Assembly (NCBI GenBank): GCA_028690035.1
Contig: JAQVCA010000007.1
Span: 9,126-73,125, forward strand
Reading direction: 5' to 3'
Source: Comamonas sp.
GTDB lineage: Bacteria; Pseudomonadota; Gammaproteobacteria; Burkholderiales; Burkholderiaceae_C
DNA length: 64,000 bases
The stretch's first letter is position 1, and each line of letters begins with the position of its first letter. The position numbers were made by a program, and so were the translations under genes. Below the pieces are notes generated by a model. That model did not search any database and was not told the DNA's origin. It saw only the letters and a program-made list of their open reading frames with translations. Shown piece after piece: positions 38,603 through 49,276 of this stretch.

Positions 38603-39034
38603 TCAGTGACAGCCACCGCTGGTGCAGCCGGGGCTGCCACAGCCGCCCGCGCCGGCGCTGGGCAGGGCCGCATCGGCATCGCGCGATTGACCGGCTGCGG
38701 CCAGCTTGTCCAGGTACTGCTGCCACAGCGCGTCTTGTTGCGTGCCCAGCTGGTGCAGGTAATCCCAGGTGAAGATGCCGGTGCTGTGGCCATCGCTGAA
38801 CGTTGGCTGGATGGCGTAGTGGCCCACCGGCTCCAGCGCGGTGATTTCTACCAGACGCTTGCCGGTCTGCAAAGTTTCCTGGCCGGGGCCGTGGCCCATG
38901 ACTTCGGCTGAGGGCGAGTACACGCGCAGCAGCTCAAACGGCAGCTCCAACACGGTGCCATCGGCGTAACCCAGCGCCAGCACGCGCGAGGCGGTGCGCA
39001 CGTCAATGGTGTCGGGGATGGGGGCAGAAGCCAT
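38603..39034 (-). CDS. DUF971 (GBBH-like N-terminal) protein with Cys-rich tail
   Basis: The 143-residue protein has a DUF971 core (LPFELLRVYSPSAEVMGHGP; VEITALEPVGHYAIQPTFSDGHSTG). The last about 15 residues, GAGGCGSPGCTSGGCH, carry three Cys and a His, a possible metal or FeS-linked site. DUF971 is associated with iron-sulfur chemistry in some bacteria, but function here is not shown. Confidence 0.88.
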   Translation of the reverse strand: MASAPIPDTIDVRTASRVLALGYADGTVLELPFELLRVYSPSAEVMGHGPGQETLQTGKRLVEITALEPVGHYAIQPTFSDGHSTGIFTWDYLHQLGTQQDALWQQYLDKLAAAGQSRDADAALPSAGAGGCGSPGCTSGGCH

Positions 39035-39044
39035 ATGGGTTCCT

Positions 39045-39140
39045 TAAAAAATATAGCTGCAGGCGCTTATCTGGTGTAAGTATCAGGTGTTTTTGTTCTA
39101 AAAACCAAGCAGGATAAGCGGTTGCAGCTCCTTTATTTAT
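39045..39140. repeat. Palindromic 3'-flank element, copy R6
   Basis: The left arm tagctgcaggcgcttat pairs with ataagcggttgcagct with few mismatches. It carries the stop of the HIT gene at its outer edge and lies between HIT and DUF971. Confidence 0.8.
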
Positions 39141-39571
39141 AACTGTGTGGCCAGGGTCTGTGCCAGCAGCGCATCGACCTGGGGCAGCTGCTGCGCCAGC
39201 GCTGCTTCTTGCACCAGATTGCGCGGGCGCTGGGCGCTGGCCCAAACGGGCGCGGGAAAGTGGCTGTCCCAGTCGAAGCGGGCAATCACGTGCCAGTGCA
39301 GGTGCGCCACCATGTTGCCCAGCGTGGCCAGGTTGATTTTGGTGGGCGCCAGCTGCGCGCGCAGCACCTGCTCGACCAGCGTCACCGCCTGCATGCAGTG
39401 CTCGCGCTCGGCGCGCGTGAGGTCAGAGAACTCGGCGACATGCGCGTTCCAGACGATGCGGTAGAAGGCGGGAAAGCCCGCCTCCTGCGCGCGGATCAGG
39501 CGCAGCTGCGCGCCCTGCCAGACCAGCTGGCCCCCCGGTTCGGTGCAGAGCACGCAAGTGGCGCCACTCAC
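39137..39571 (-). CDS. HIT family nucleotide-binding protein
   Basis: The 144-residue protein shows the HIT triad HLHWHVIAR (HxHxH). HIT proteins hydrolyse or transfer nucleotidyl groups. The start is GTG 39571, which overlaps the stop of the upstream oxidoreductase gene (GTGA). The N-terminal Cys pair (CVLC) may bind metal. Confidence 0.9.
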   Translation of the reverse strand: MSGATCVLCTEPGGQLVWQGAQLRLIRAQEAGFPAFYRIVWNAHVAEFSDLTRAEREHCMQAVTLVEQVLRAQLAPTKINLATLGNMVAHLHWHVIARFDWDSHFPAPVWASAQRPRNLVQEAALAQQLPQVDALLAQTLATQL

Positions 39572-42500
39572 AGCAGCACCCGCTCGATGCCGCCGGCGTT
39601 GGCGCGCTGCACGAACTCGGACAGCCAGTTGTCGCCCAGCAGCTGGCGGCACATCTCGATGACGATGTAGTCCGCTTCCAGCAGGCCGTTTTGCAGGTCG
39701 TTGGCGTAGCGCGAGACGCCTTGCAGGCAGCTGGGGCAGCTGGTCAGGATTTTGATGTTGTCCTGCGGCCCCACAGCGCCACTGGCGCGCAGCTGGGCTT
39801 CGCCCTTCTTGATTTCCTGCTCTTTGCGGAAGCGAATCTGCGTCGAGATATCGGGGCGCGAAACGCCCAGCGTGCCCGACTCGCCGCAGCAGCGCTCGCT
39901 CTTGATGACCTTATCACCCACCAGCGCACGCACGGTTTGCATGGAGTCGCCCTGTTTCATGGGGCTGTGGCAGGGCTCGTGGTACAGGAAGCCGCCCTGG
40001 CCTGCGGGCAAGGTGATGCCTTTTTCCAGCAGGTATTCGTGGATATCGACGATGCGGCAGCCGGGGAAGATCTTGTCGAACTGGTACCCGGCCAGCTGGT
40101 CGTAGCAGGTGCCGCACGACACCACCACGGTCTTGATGTCCAGGTAATTGAGCGTGGTGGACAGGCGGTGGAATTGCACGCGGTTGTCGGTGATCATTTT
40201 GTCGGCCAGGTCAAACTGACCATTGCCGCGCTGGGGGTAGCCGCAGCACATATAGCCCGGGGGCATCACCGTCTGCACGCCTGCGTGCCACAGCATGGCC
40301 TGTGTGGCCAGCCCTACCTGGCTGAACAGGCGCTCGGAGCCGCAACCGGGGAAGTAGAACACCGCCTCGGTTTCTGCCGTGGTGGTCTGCGGGTTGCGGA
40401 TGATGGGGATGTAGTCCTTGTTCTCAATGTCCAAGAGCGCGCGCGCCGTCTTGCTGGGCAGGCCGCCGGGCAGCTTCTTGTTCACAAAGTGGATCACCTG
40501 CTCTTTGATGCTGGCGCGGCCCACGGTGGCCGGGGGGCGCTGCATTTGCGGCTTGGTCACGGTGGAGAGCACGTCGGCGGCCAGGCGCTGCGCCTTGTAG
40601 CCCACGCCCACCACGCCGCTGCGCAGCAGCTTGATGGTTTTGGGCTCGGTGCTGTTGAGCATGGACATGGCCAGCGTGGCGCCGGGGTTGAAGCTCTTTT
40701 TGTCCATCTTGCGCAGCAGGTTGCGCATGTTCATGGACACATCGCCAAAGTCGATCTTCACCGGGCAGGGCGTGAAGCATTTGTGGCACACGGTGCAATG
40801 CTCGGCCACGTCCTCAAACTCTTGCCAGTGGTGGCTGGAGATGCCCCGGCGCGTTTGCTCTTCGTACAAAAAGGCTTCGACCAGCAGCGAGGTGGCCAAA
40901 ATCTTGTTGCGCGGCGAATACAGCAAGTTGGCCCCCGGAATGTGCGTGTTGCACACGGGTTTGCACTTGCCGCAGCGCAGGCAGTCTTTGACCGATTCGG
41001 CAATGGCGCCAATATCGGACTGCTGCATGATGATCGACTCGTAGCCCATCAGGCCAAACGAGGGCGTGTAGGCGTTGGTCAGGTCGGCAAACATCAGCGC
41101 TTCGCGCGGCGACTCGGCGGGCACCAGGCCGCCTTTTTCGCGGATGAGCTTGCCTCGGTTAAAGCGCCCGTGCGGGTCGATGCGCTTTTTGTAGTCGGCA
41201 AACGGTGCCAGCTCTTCGTCCGAGAGGAACTCCAGCTTGGTGATGCCAATGCCGTGCTCGCCGGAGATCACACCGTCCAGGCTGCGCGCCAGCTGCATGA
41301 TGCGCGCCACGGCTTCGTGCGCGGTTTGCAGCATGTCGTAGTCGTCGCTGTTGACCGGGATGTTGGTGTGCACGTTGCCGTCACCGGCGTGCATGTGCAG
41401 CGCCACCCAGACGCGGCCCTTGAGCACGCGCTGGTGGATGGCGTTCAGCTCGGTGAGCACCGGCTGGAAGGCCTGACCACCAAAGATGTGCGCCAGCGGT
41501 GCCTTGAGCTGGGTCTTCCAGCTGGCGCGCAGGCGGTGCTCTTGCAGGTCGGGGAACAGGGTTTCCACATTCGCCAGCCAGTCGGCCCACTGGGCACGCA
41601 CCTGTTCGATCAGCGCTTGGGCTTGGTGGACGCGGTCTTCCAGCAGTTCGGCGCTGGAGATGTCTTTGGCGTCGCTGCTGTGGTTCAGGGGCAGGTTGCC
41701 CTGCGCCAAGAAGGCCTGCAGCGCATCGCACAGCGCCAGCTTGTTGCGCAGCGACAGCTCGATGTTGATGCGCTCGATGCCGTCGGTGTACTCCCACATG
41801 CGCTCCAGCGGAATCACCACGTCTTCGTTGATCTTGAAGGCGTTGGTGTGCTTGGAAATAGCGGCGGTGCGTTTGCGATCGAGCCAGAATTTCTTGCGTG
41901 CCTCGGCGCTGATGGCGATGAAGCCCTCGCCGCTGCGCGTGTTGGCCAGACGCACCACCTCGCTGGTGACGCGCGCCACTTCGTCGGCATCGTCGCCCAC
42001 GATGTCGCCAATCAGCACCATCTTGGGCAAATGGCCACCACCTTTTTTGCTCTTGGTGGTGTAGCCCACGGCCTTGAGGTAGCGGTCGTCCAGATGCTCC
42101 AGACCGGCCAGCAAAACGCCACTGCGTTTTTGCTCCTCGAACATGTAGTTCTTGATTTCCACGATGCTGGGCACGGCCAGCTTGGCACTGCCAAAGAACT
42201 CCAGGCACACGGTGCGCGTGTGCTCAGGCATGCGGTGCACGATCCAGCGCGCGCTGGTGATCAGGCCGTCGGTGCCTTCTTTTTGCACGCCGGGCAGGCC
42301 CGAGAGGAATTTGTCGGTCACGTCCTTGCCCAGGCCTTCCTTGCGGAATTTGTGGCCAGGGATGTCCAGGCGCTCGGTGCGGATCGGCGTCTTGCCATCG
42401 GCCTCGAAGTACTGCAGCTCAAAGCTGGCCATTTCGGCGTCGTGGATCTTGCCCAGGTTGTGGCCGATGCGCGTCACCTCCAGCCAGTGGCCATCGGGGG

Positions 42501-43467
42501 TGACCATGCGCCAGCTGGCCAGGTTGTCCAGGGCGGTGCCCCACAGCACGGCTTTCTTGCCACCGGCGTTCATGGCGATGTTGCCGCCAATGCACGAGGC
42601 TTCGATCGAGGTGGGATCGACGGCAAACACAAAGCCCGCATCTTCTGCCGCATCGGCCACGCGCTGCGTGACCACACCGGCTTCGGTCCACACCGTGGGC
42701 ACGTGCTGGTCCAGACCGGGCAGCTGCACCATCTCCACCGGGGTGATGGCATCGAGCTTTTCGGTGTTGATGACCACGCTGCGCCAGGTCAGCGGAATGG
42801 CGCCGCCGGTGTAGCCGGTGCCGCCCCCACGCGGGATGATGGTCAGCTCCAGCTCAATGCAGCCTTTGACCAGCGCGGCCATTTCGGCTTCGGAATCGGG
42901 CGTGAGCACGACAAACGGGTATTCCACGCGCCAGTCGGTGGCGTCGGTGACGTGGCTCACACGCGACATGCCATCGAACTTGATGTTGTCCTTGTGCGTC
43001 AGCCGCCCCAGCGTCTTGCGCACCTGCTCGCGCAGCTGGTTGGCCTGGTCGAACATGCGCTCGAACTCGCGCACCGCGCGCTGTGCGGCGGTGATCAGCT
43101 CCCCTACCAGGGCATCGCGCTCGGCGTCTTCTTGCGGGCGACGGCGTTTTTGCACATCGGCCAAGCGGTGCTCCATGGCCTGCACCAGCTGGCGGCGGCG
43201 CTCGCTGCTCAGCAGCAGGTCGTCTTGCAGGTAGGGATTGCGCTGCACCACCCAGATGTCGCCCAGCACCTCGTACAGCATGCGCGCTGAGCGCCCGGTG
43301 CGCCGCTCTGCGCGCAGGCGCTCAAGCACGTCCCAGGCACGGTGGCCCAGCAGGCGAATGACAATTTCCTTGTCGGAAAACGAGGTGTAGTTGTACGGAA
43401 TTTCCCGCAGGCGGGCAGGTTCAGCAGCAGCGGCCAAGAGGGTGGCCTGTGCAATCGGTGCATTCAT
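39568..43467 (-). CDS. Giant FAD/FMN-linked oxidoreductase with iron-sulfur domain (DUF3683, GlcD and GlcF-like)
   Basis: This 1299-residue fusion has an N-terminal DUF3683-like region (about 1-150), an FAD-binding domain with [20 protein letters not shown] (PCMH type), a FAD-oxidase C-terminal domain around [15 protein letters not shown], two 4Fe-4S motifs ([14 protein letters not shown] and [12 protein letters not shown]), and C-terminal CCG-like domains ([21 protein letters not shown]). It resembles glycolate/D-lactate oxidase subunits GlcD and GlcF joined in one chain, as known for Burkholderiales. The substrate is not established. ATG 43467 is preferred over an upstream frame. Confidence 0.93.
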   Translation of the reverse strand: MNAPIAQATLLAAAAEPARLREIPYNYTSFSDKEIVIRLLGHRAWDVLERLRAERRTGRSARMLYEVLGDIWVVQRNPYLQDDLLLSSERRRQLVQAMEHRLADVQKRRRPQEDAERDALVGELITAAQRAVREFERMFDQANQLREQVRKTLGRLTHKDNIKFDGMSRVSHVTDATDWRVEYPFVVLTPDSEAEMAALVKGCIELELTIIPRGGGTGYTGGAIPLTWRSVVINTEKLDAITPVEMVQLPGLDQHVPTVWTEAGVVTQRVADAAEDAGFVFAVDPTSIEASCIGGNIAMNAGGKKAVLWGTALDNLASWRMVTPDGHWLEVTRIGHNLGKIHDAEMASFELQYFEADGKTPIRTERLDIPGHKFRKEGLGKDVTDKFLSGLPGVQKEGTDGLITSARWIVHRMPEHTRTVCLEFFGSAKLAVPSIVEIKNYMFEEQKRSGVLLAGLEHLDDRYLKAVGYTTKSKKGGGHLPKMVLIGDIVGDDADEVARVTSEVVRLANTRSGEGFIAISAEARKKFWLDRKRTAAISKHTNAFKINEDVVIPLERMWEYTDGIERINIELSLRNKLALCDALQAFLAQGNLPLNHSSDAKDISSAELLEDRVHQAQALIEQVRAQWADWLANVETLFPDLQEHRLRASWKTQLKAPLAHIFGGQAFQPVLTELNAIHQRVLKGRVWVALHMHAGDGNVHTNIPVNSDDYDMLQTAHEAVARIMQLARSLDGVISGEHGIGITKLEFLSDEELAPFADYKKRIDPHGRFNRGKLIREKGGLVPAESPREALMFADLTNAYTPSFGLMGYESIIMQQSDIGAIAESVKDCLRCGKCKPVCNTHIPGANLLYSPRNKILATSLLVEAFLYEEQTRRGISSHHWQEFEDVAEHCTVCHKCFTPCPVKIDFGDVSMNMRNLLRKMDKKSFNPGATLAMSMLNSTEPKTIKLLRSGVVGVGYKAQRLAADVLSTVTKPQMQRPPATVGRASIKEQVIHFVNKKLPGGLPSKTARALLDIENKDYIPIIRNPQTTTAETEAVFYFPGCGSERLFSQVGLATQAMLWHAGVQTVMPPGYMCCGYPQRGNGQFDLADKMITDNRVQFHRLSTTLNYLDIKTVVVSCGTCYDQLAGYQFDKIFPGCRIVDIHEYLLEKGITLPAGQGGFLYHEPCHSPMKQGDSMQTVRALVGDKVIKSERCCGESGTLGVSRPDISTQIRFRKEQEIKKGEAQLRASGAVGPQDNIKILTSCPSCLQGVSRYANDLQNGLLEADYIVIEMCRQLLGDNWLSEFVQRANAGGIERVLL

Positions 43468-43640
43468 GGGGCGATGGGCCTTGGGCCAGATGGCCAGAGG
43501 AGAAGCAAAGTGGGCGCCGCCAGACAAGGCGGCGCCGCAGAAAGCGCGCAATTTTAAGCTAGGGGGTAAGCCCTGATCCGGCGGGCGGTCAGCCGTGCCG
43601 GTCGGCCTAGCGCACTCTGGCAGGCTGGGGCGTTAGGCCT

Positions 43641-44063
43641 TTAGAGCGAGGCGTGTACAGGCCGGGGTTGGCCCGCTTCATCGATGGCCACATAGGTCAG
43701 CACCGCCTGGGTGACTTTCACGTATGCGCCTTGCTGGGTCAGGCGCTCGGCAAAGACTTCCACTTCGACCGTGATCGAGGTACGGCCCACGCGCGCGATT
43801 TTGGCAAAAAATGAGAGCACATCGCCCACGCGCACCGGCTGGTTGAAGACAAATTCCTTCACAGCCACCGTGGCAATGCGCCCCTGGGCCAGGCGCATGG
43901 GCAGCACGCAGCCGGCCAAATCCACCTGCGACATGACCCAGCCGCCAAAAATATCGCCATTCACATTGGTGTCGCCCGGCATGGGGATGACTTTGAGCAC
44001 CAGCTCCTTGTCGGTAGGTAGGGCGGCGGTGGTGCCAGTAGCGGCGGCAGCGGTGTGGGGCAT
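43641..44063 (-). CDS. Acyl-CoA thioesterase (YciA-like hotdog)
   Basis: The 140-residue single-hotdog protein has NVNGDIFGGWVMSQVDLAG, with the catalytic Asp, and VAVKEFVFNQPVRVGDV. It hydrolyses acyl-CoA, substrate range unknown. It is divergent from the ABC exporter with 44 bp between starts. A TTG 9 bp upstream is an alternative. Confidence 0.92.
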   Translation of the reverse strand: MPHTAAAATGTTAALPTDKELVLKVIPMPGDTNVNGDIFGGWVMSQVDLAGCVLPMRLAQGRIATVAVKEFVFNQPVRVGDVLSFFAKIARVGRTSITVEVEVFAERLTQQGAYVKVTQAVLTYVAIDEAGQPRPVHASL

Positions 44064-44107
44064 GGGGGACAATCCTGGGCGTTATTGCAAACCCTGGATT
44101 GTGTCTT

Positions 44108-45922
44108 ATGCGTCGCGGCAGCGATTTACCCCCATCCCCTGTTTCTTCGGGCGTTCCGGCCCACTCCCAATGGCGCACCTTGGGCCGCTTGGTGCCCTAT
44201 TTGTGGGCCTACAAATGGCGCGTGTTGGCTGCCATTGCGCTGATGGTGGCGGCCAAGTCGGCCAACGTGGGGGTGCCGCTCTTGCTCAAACAGCTGATCG
44301 ACACCTTGGACGTGCCCGCAGGCGATGCGCGCGCGCTGCTGGTGGTGCCCGTGGGGCTGCTGCTGGCCTATGGGGCGCTGCGCTTTGGCAACTCGCTGTT
44401 CAATGAGCTGCGCGAACTGGTCTTTGCCAAAGCCACGCATGGCGCGGCGCGCAGCATTGCGCTCTCGACTTTTGAGCACCTGCACGCACTCAGTCTGCGC
44501 TTTCACTTGGAGCGCCAAACCGGCGGCATGACGCGCGATATTGAACGCGGCGTGCGCGGCATTGAATCGCTGGTCTCCTTTGCCCTGTTCAACATCGTGG
44601 CCACCTTCATTGAGGTGCTGCTGGTGCTCACCGTGCTGGGCGGCAAGCTCGACATCTGGTTTGCCATCATCACCTTATGCGCGCTGGGGGGCTACATCCT
44701 CTTTACCGTGCTGCTGACCGAATGGCGCATCCAGTTTCGCCGCCAGGCCAACCAGTTCGATTCAGCGGCCAGCACCAAAGCGGTGGATTCGCTGATCAAC
44801 TACGAAACCGTCAAATACTTCAACAACGAAGCCTTTGAAGCGCAGCGCTACGACGTCAGCCTGCAGCAGCTGCGCGCCGCCCAGCTCAAAAGCCGCAGCA
44901 CGCTGGCGCTGCTCAATGGCGGCCAGCAACTCATCATCGCCATCGGCCTGGTGGCCATGCTCTGGCGCGCCACGCAGGGCGTGGTCGATGGCCGTCTGAC
45001 CCTGGGCGACCTGGTGATGGTCAACGCCTTCATGATCCAGATCTACATCCCGCTGAACTTTCTGGGCGTGATCTACCGTGAAATCAAGCAAAACCTCACC
45101 GATCTGGACCGCATGTTCACCCTGATGGACCAGCCGCAGGAAGTGGCCGATGCGCCCAACGCCCAGCCCTTGGCGCTGCGGCCCGATGCGCCGCCGAGCG
45201 TGCGTTTTGACAACGTGTACTTTGCCTACGACCCCAAGCGCCCCATCCTCCAAGGCATCAGCCTAGAGATTCCGGCGGGCAAAACCGTTGCCGTGGTCGG
45301 CGCCTCGGGCGCGGGCAAAAGCACCTTGAGCCGCCTGCTCTACCGCTTCTACGACATCCAGCAGGGCCGCATCACCATCGATGAGCAAGACATCGCGCAA
45401 GTGACGCAAGCGAGCCTGCGCCGCGCCATTGGCATCGTGCCGCAGGACACCGTGCTGTTCAACGACACGATTGCCTACAACATTGCCTATGGTCGCCCGG
45501 GCGCTACGCAGCAAGAAATTGAGCAGGCCGCACGCGCAGCACGCATTCACGATTTCATCGTCGCCCAGCCCCAGGGCTACGCCACCCAGGTGGGCGAGCG
45601 CGGCCTGAAACTGTCCGGCGGCGAAAAGCAGCGCGTGGCCATTGCACGCACGCTGCTGAAAAACCCGCCCATCCTGATCTTTGACGAGGCCACCAGTGCC
45701 TTGGACTCGGCCAACGAGCGCGCCATCCAGAACGAGCTGCGCACCGTTGCGCAGGGCAAGACCACGCTGGTGGTTGCACACCGCCTGTCCACCGTGGTGG
45801 AGGCGCATGAAATTCTGGTCATGGACGCAGGCCGCATCATCGAGCGCGGCAGCCACAGCCAGCTGTTGGCCCAGGGTGGGCGCTACGCCAGCATGTGGGC
45901 GCTGCAGCAAGAGGCCGCTTGA
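44108..45922 (+). CDS. Atm1-type ABC exporter (ATP-binding/permease)
   Basis: The 604-residue half-transporter has an N-terminal six-helix domain with the Atm1/HMT signature NYETVKYFNNEAFE, then ATPase motifs GASGAGKST, LSGGEKQRVAIARTL and ILIFDEATSALDSA. Members export glutathione-linked sulfur or metal compounds. ATG 44108 follows the thioesterase promoter gap. The C-terminal region RLSTVVEAHEILVMDAGRII is standard. Confidence 0.93.
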   Translation: MRRGSDLPPSPVSSGVPAHSQWRTLGRLVPYLWAYKWRVLAAIALMVAAKSANVGVPLLLKQLIDTLDVPAGDARALLVVPVGLLLAYGALRFGNSLFNELRELVFAKATHGAARSIALSTFEHLHALSLRFHLERQTGGMTRDIERGVRGIESLVSFALFNIVATFIEVLLVLTVLGGKLDIWFAIITLCALGGYILFTVLLTEWRIQFRRQANQFDSAASTKAVDSLINYETVKYFNNEAFEAQRYDVSLQQLRAAQLKSRSTLALLNGGQQLIIAIGLVAMLWRATQGVVDGRLTLGDLVMVNAFMIQIYIPLNFLGVIYREIKQNLTDLDRMFTLMDQPQEVADAPNAQPLALRPDAPPSVRFDNVYFAYDPKRPILQGISLEIPAGKTVAVVGASGAGKSTLSRLLYRFYDIQQGRITIDEQDIAQVTQASLRRAIGIVPQDTVLFNDTIAYNIAYGRPGATQQEIEQAARAARIHDFIVAQPQGYATQVGERGLKLSGGEKQRVAIARTLLKNPPILIFDEATSALDSANERAIQNELRTVAQGKTTLVVAHRLSTVVEAHEILVMDAGRIIERGSHSQLLAQGGRYASMWALQQEAA

Positions 45923-45997
45923 ACCGGCCTGTGCAGCGGGCACGGCGCAGGCGGGTCACAATGGGCGCTCCCACCACGGTTTTTCAGGAGGACAGCC

Positions 45998-46255
45998 ATG
46001 ACACCCGCCATTCCCCGCATGACCAACTTGTTTCTGCAACTGGGCCTGGATGCCAGCGAGGCAGCGATTGCCGACTTCATCCAGCGCCACCAGCTGCCCG
46101 CCGATGTCGCCATCACCGACGCGCCGTTCTGGAGCGAGGCCCAGCGCCAGTTGCTCTGTGAACAATTGGGCGCCGATGCCAGCTGGGCCATCGTGGTGGA
46201 CCAGCTCAGCGAATCGCTGCATGAGGATGCCGTCCGACGTCAGACCGGGCGTTGA
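45998..46255 (+). CDS. DUF2789 family small protein
   Basis: The 85-residue protein has MTNLFLQLGLDASEAAIADF, ADVAITDAPFW and SWAIVVDQLSE, as recalled for DUF2789. Function is unknown. A strong aggagg (45987-45992) precedes the ATG. Confidence 0.88.
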   Translation: MTPAIPRMTNLFLQLGLDASEAAIADFIQRHQLPADVAITDAPFWSEAQRQLLCEQLGADASWAIVVDQLSESLHEDAVRRQTGR

Positions 46256-46270
46256 ACGGTAAAAGCTCTT

Positions 46271-46363
46271 AAAAAAATAGCTGCTTGCGCTTGTCTATCA
46301 AAGATTTCAAGGTGTTTTAATACTTGAAACCTTGTTGAGAAAGCGCAGGCAGCTCTCTTTTTT
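46271..46363. repeat. Palindromic 3'-flank element, copy R7
   Basis: Arms agctgcttgcgctt and aagcgcaggcagct pair with one G-T; inner aagatttcaag/cttgaaacctt also has one G-T. It lies 16 bp after the DUF2789 stop, facing the tRNA-Met terminator. Confidence 0.88.
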
Positions 46364-46385
46364 GAATGGCAACAGCGGTTTGGGC

Positions 46386-46416
46386 AAAAAAAAGCCAGTG
46401 CGCTGGGGCACTGGCT
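46386..46416 (-). terminator. Terminator for the tRNA-Met genes
   Basis: Read on the minus strand, a perfect 9-bp stem (agccagtgc/gcactggct) is followed by eight T. Confidence 0.85.
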
Positions 46417-46421
46417 GGGTA

Positions 46422-46498
46422 TGGTGGTCGTAGAGGGACTTGAACCTTCGACATCAGCATTATGAATGCTGCGCTCTAACCAACTGAGCTATACGACC
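46422..46498 (-). tRNA. tRNA-Met (CAT), copy 2
   Basis: A 77-nt cloverleaf with encoded CCA; acceptor GGTCGTA pairs with TACGACC, anticodon loop TTCATAA. Anticodon CAT could also be Ile2, but sequence matches elongator Met better. Identical to the copy 105 bp away. Confidence 0.93.
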
Positions 46499-46526
46499 GG
46501 CAAAAGCGTAAAACTTAAAAAGAGGG

Positions 46527-46603
46527 TGGTGGTCGTAGAGGGACTTGAACCTTCGACATCAGCATTATGAATGCTGCGCTCTAACCAACTGAGCTATACG
46601 ACC
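46527..46603 (-). tRNA. tRNA-Met (CAT), copy 1
   Basis: Same 77-nt sequence as the neighbouring copy, anticodon CAT, encoded CCA. A 28-bp spacer separates the two; both read from a promoter to the right. Confidence 0.93.
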
Positions 46604-46647
46604 GTGAGCCGCGCATTATAAATCAAAATTTGCGGCCACTTGCAATT

Positions 46648-47427
46648 TTACTGGTGCGTGAACTGGGCAGGGCGCTTGTTTACGAAGGCGTCCATGCCTT
46701 CTTTTTGGTCCTGCGTGGCAAACAGGCTGTGGAACAGGCGGCGTTCGAACATCAGACCATCCGACAGCGTGCCTTCAAAAGCGCGGTTGACCGACTCTTT
46801 GGCGGCCATGACGGTGATCTGCGAGAAGCCGCTGATCACCAGGGCTGCGCCCAGGGCTTCGTCCATCAGCTTGTCCAGCGGCACGACGCGGCTGACCAGG
46901 CCAGCGCGCTCGGCCTCCTGAGCATCCATCATGCGCGCGGTCAGGCACATGTCCATGGCCTTGGCTTTGCCAATGGCCAGGGGCAGGCGCTGCGTGCCAC
47001 CGGCGCCGGGGATCACGCCCAGCTTGATTTCGGGCTGGCCAAACTTGGCGTTGTCGGCAGCGATGATGAAGTCGCACATCATCGCCAGTTCGCAGCCACC
47101 GCCCAGAGCAAAACCGCTCACCGCAGCAATCACCGGCTTGCGGATGGAGCGGATGGTCTCCCAGTTGCGCGTGATGAAGTCGCCTTTGTAGGCATCGGCA
47201 AAGGTGAATTTGGCCATGGCGCCAATATCGGCACCTGCGGCAAAGGCTTTTTCGCTGCCGGTGATGATCATGCAGCCGATGTTGTCATCGGCATCGAAGG
47301 CTTTGAGGGCTGCGCCCAGCTCGTCCATGAGCTGATCGTTCAGCGCATTGAGCTGCTTGGGGCGGTTGAGGGTGATGACGCCGACTTTTTCAGCTTCGAC
47401 GCGCACGGTAATGTTTTCGTAGGCCAA
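46648..47427 (-). CDS. Enoyl-CoA hydratase
   Basis: The 259-residue crotonase-family enzyme adds water to 2-enoyl-CoA in fatty acid breakdown. It has the oxyanion-hole [11 protein letters not shown], the first catalytic Glu in [16 protein letters not shown], and the second in [23 protein letters not shown] 47427 follows aaggaga. Confidence 0.95.
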   Translation of the reverse strand: MAYENITVRVEAEKVGVITLNRPKQLNALNDQLMDELGAALKAFDADDNIGCMIITGSEKAFAAGADIGAMAKFTFADAYKGDFITRNWETIRSIRKPVIAAVSGFALGGGCELAMMCDFIIAADNAKFGQPEIKLGVIPGAGGTQRLPLAIGKAKAMDMCLTARMMDAQEAERAGLVSRVVPLDKLMDEALGAALVISGFSQITVMAAKESVNRAFEGTLSDGLMFERRLFHSLFATQDQKEGMDAFVNKRPAQFTHQ

Positions 47428-47471
47428 GGGAATCTCCTTTGTTTGTCAGTAAATGGAAAGCCAGTGGACAA

Positions 47472-49265
47472 CTATACCGAAGCCGGGGCCTGCACCAACC
47501 AGCTCGCCAGCTGCGGGTGATCGCTGGTACGTAGTTGCACTAGCTGCACGCTGTCGGGGGCCGGCAGCGTCAGCGCTAGGCGCAGCAGCTGGCGATCGCG
47601 CGCCACCAGCGCCGTGGTCTGGGGGCGCTGGCCTGTGTGCAGTGCCAGATCGTCCAGACTGGCAATGCGCCAGCCGCAGCCATCCACCTCGATGCCATAC
47701 CACTCGTCCCCGGCCATGAAGCCTGCTTGCTCGGCCACGCTGCCACGCAACACCTGCTGGACTTGGATGCTTCTGCCTTCTTGCACGCGCAGGCCCAGGC
47801 GCTGTGCGGGCGTGGCGTCGGTGGGCTCCAGCCGTACGCCAAAGGGGGCAAGCAGCTCGGCCACGGGCAGGTCGTGCGTGCCGTGGACCCAGGCTTGCAG
47901 GTCTGTGGCCCAGCTGCGCCCGGTCAGCTCGTGCAGCGCGGCCAGGATGTCGGTCTCGCGCAGCGCGCCGCCCGCGCAGCGTTGCCACAGCGCGCGCATC
48001 AGTGCATCCAAGCTGCTGCCGGCTTGGCGCAGCGCCAAATCCAGGCACAGGCCCACCAGCGCGCCCTTGGTGTAGTAGCTGACGGTGGCATTGGCGGTGT
48101 TTTCGTCTTGGCGGTAGTACTTGACCCAGGCATCGAAGCTGGCCTGCGCGACGCTTTGCACGTGGCGCCCAGGCGTTTGCCGCACTTGGTTGAGGGTTTT
48201 GCCCAGCAGCTTGAGGTAGGTGGCGCTGTCGATCAGCCCGGTGCGCTGCAGGATCAGGTCGTCGTAGTAGCTGGTCAGGCCCTCAAAGAACCACAGCAGC
48301 TCGGTGTAGTTTTCTTGGTCGTAGTCGTAGGGCTCGAACTGTGCAGGGCGCAGGCGTTTGACGTTCCAAGTGTGGAAGTACTCGTGGCTGATCAGGCCCA
48401 GCAGCGTGGTGTAGCCCTCGGGCTGGGTGCTGGCGCCTTGGCGCGGCAAGTCGCTGCGTGCGCAGATCAGCGCGGTGCTGTTGTGGTGCTCCAGCCCGCC
48501 ATAGCCGTTGTGCGTGGCATGCAGCAAAAAGACGTAGCTGCGCTGGGGCGGCGGCGTGCCATCGGGGTGCCACAGGCGGATTTGGGCTGCGCAGATTTTT
48601 TGCGTGTCGGCCAGCAGGCGCGCGCCATCGAACGAGGCCGGCGCACCTGTCACGACCAAGCGGTGCGGCACGCCGCAGGCGTCAAAGCTGGCGCTCCAGA
48701 AATGGCCCATTTCGACCGGGGCATCGACCAGCTCGTCGTAGTGCGCCGCCTGGTAGCAGCCAAAGCCGCGCGCATCCACGGCGCACGGCGCCAGACCCGT
48801 GGCCAGTTGCCAGTCTTGCTGTGCAGGCTGTTCGGGGGCCACGATGTCCAGCGTGTGCGCCTGCGCCTCTTGCCCCAGCACGCGCAGCAGCAGGCTGGTG
48901 CCATTGAAAAAGCCCCGGCGCTGGTCCAGCCAGGCCATGCGCACCGACGGGTCGTAGGCGCTGACCAGGTATTCCAATTGCAGCGGCTGTCCGGCCACAC
49001 AGTGCAGGCGCCAGCTGTTTTTGTTCCGCTGCTCGACCTGGCAGGGCTGGCCGTTTTGCTGCGCCTGCAGCTGGTGCAGGTTTTTGGCAAATTCGCGCAC
49101 CAGGTAGCTGCCGGGAATCCACACCGGCAGGCGCACTTCCTGGTGTGCGGCAGGCTGGGCGATGGTCAGCACAACGCGGTACAGGTGGGCATGCAGGTCG
49201 TGCAGGTGCACGCGGTAGTGGATGGTGGCCGTGTCTGCAGGGGTGGGTGCGGTAGTGTGGGGCAT
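47472..49265 (-). CDS. M61 family metallopeptidase with PDZ domain
   Basis: The 597-residue protein is a glycyl-aminopeptidase type (M61). The zinc motif is SHEYFHTWNVKRLRP with the third ligand Glu in LLWFFEGLTSYYDDL. A C-terminal PDZ domain spans about residues 490-570 (QVLRGSVAEQAGFMAGDEWYG in part). No signal peptide is obvious. ATG 49265 is chosen over a TTG at 49271. Confidence 0.93.
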   Translation of the reverse strand: MPHTTAPTPADTATIHYRVHLHDLHAHLYRVVLTIAQPAAHQEVRLPVWIPGSYLVREFAKNLHQLQAQQNGQPCQVEQRNKNSWRLHCVAGQPLQLEYLVSAYDPSVRMAWLDQRRGFFNGTSLLLRVLGQEAQAHTLDIVAPEQPAQQDWQLATGLAPCAVDARGFGCYQAAHYDELVDAPVEMGHFWSASFDACGVPHRLVVTGAPASFDGARLLADTQKICAAQIRLWHPDGTPPPQRSYVFLLHATHNGYGGLEHHNSTALICARSDLPRQGASTQPEGYTTLLGLISHEYFHTWNVKRLRPAQFEPYDYDQENYTELLWFFEGLTSYYDDLILQRTGLIDSATYLKLLGKTLNQVRQTPGRHVQSVAQASFDAWVKYYRQDENTANATVSYYTKGALVGLCLDLALRQAGSSLDALMRALWQRCAGGALRETDILAALHELTGRSWATDLQAWVHGTHDLPVAELLAPFGVRLEPTDATPAQRLGLRVQEGRSIQVQQVLRGSVAEQAGFMAGDEWYGIEVDGCGWRIASLDDLALHTGQRPQTTALVARDRQLLRLALTLPAPDSVQLVQLRTSDHPQLASWLVQAPASV

Positions 49266-49276
49266 GGGCAAATCCT

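Noticed and set aside
39691..43290. 1199-codon plus-strand frame opposite the FAD oxidoreductase
   Set aside because: Antisense shadow in high-GC DNA; no motif, and the minus strand has clear catalytic motifs.
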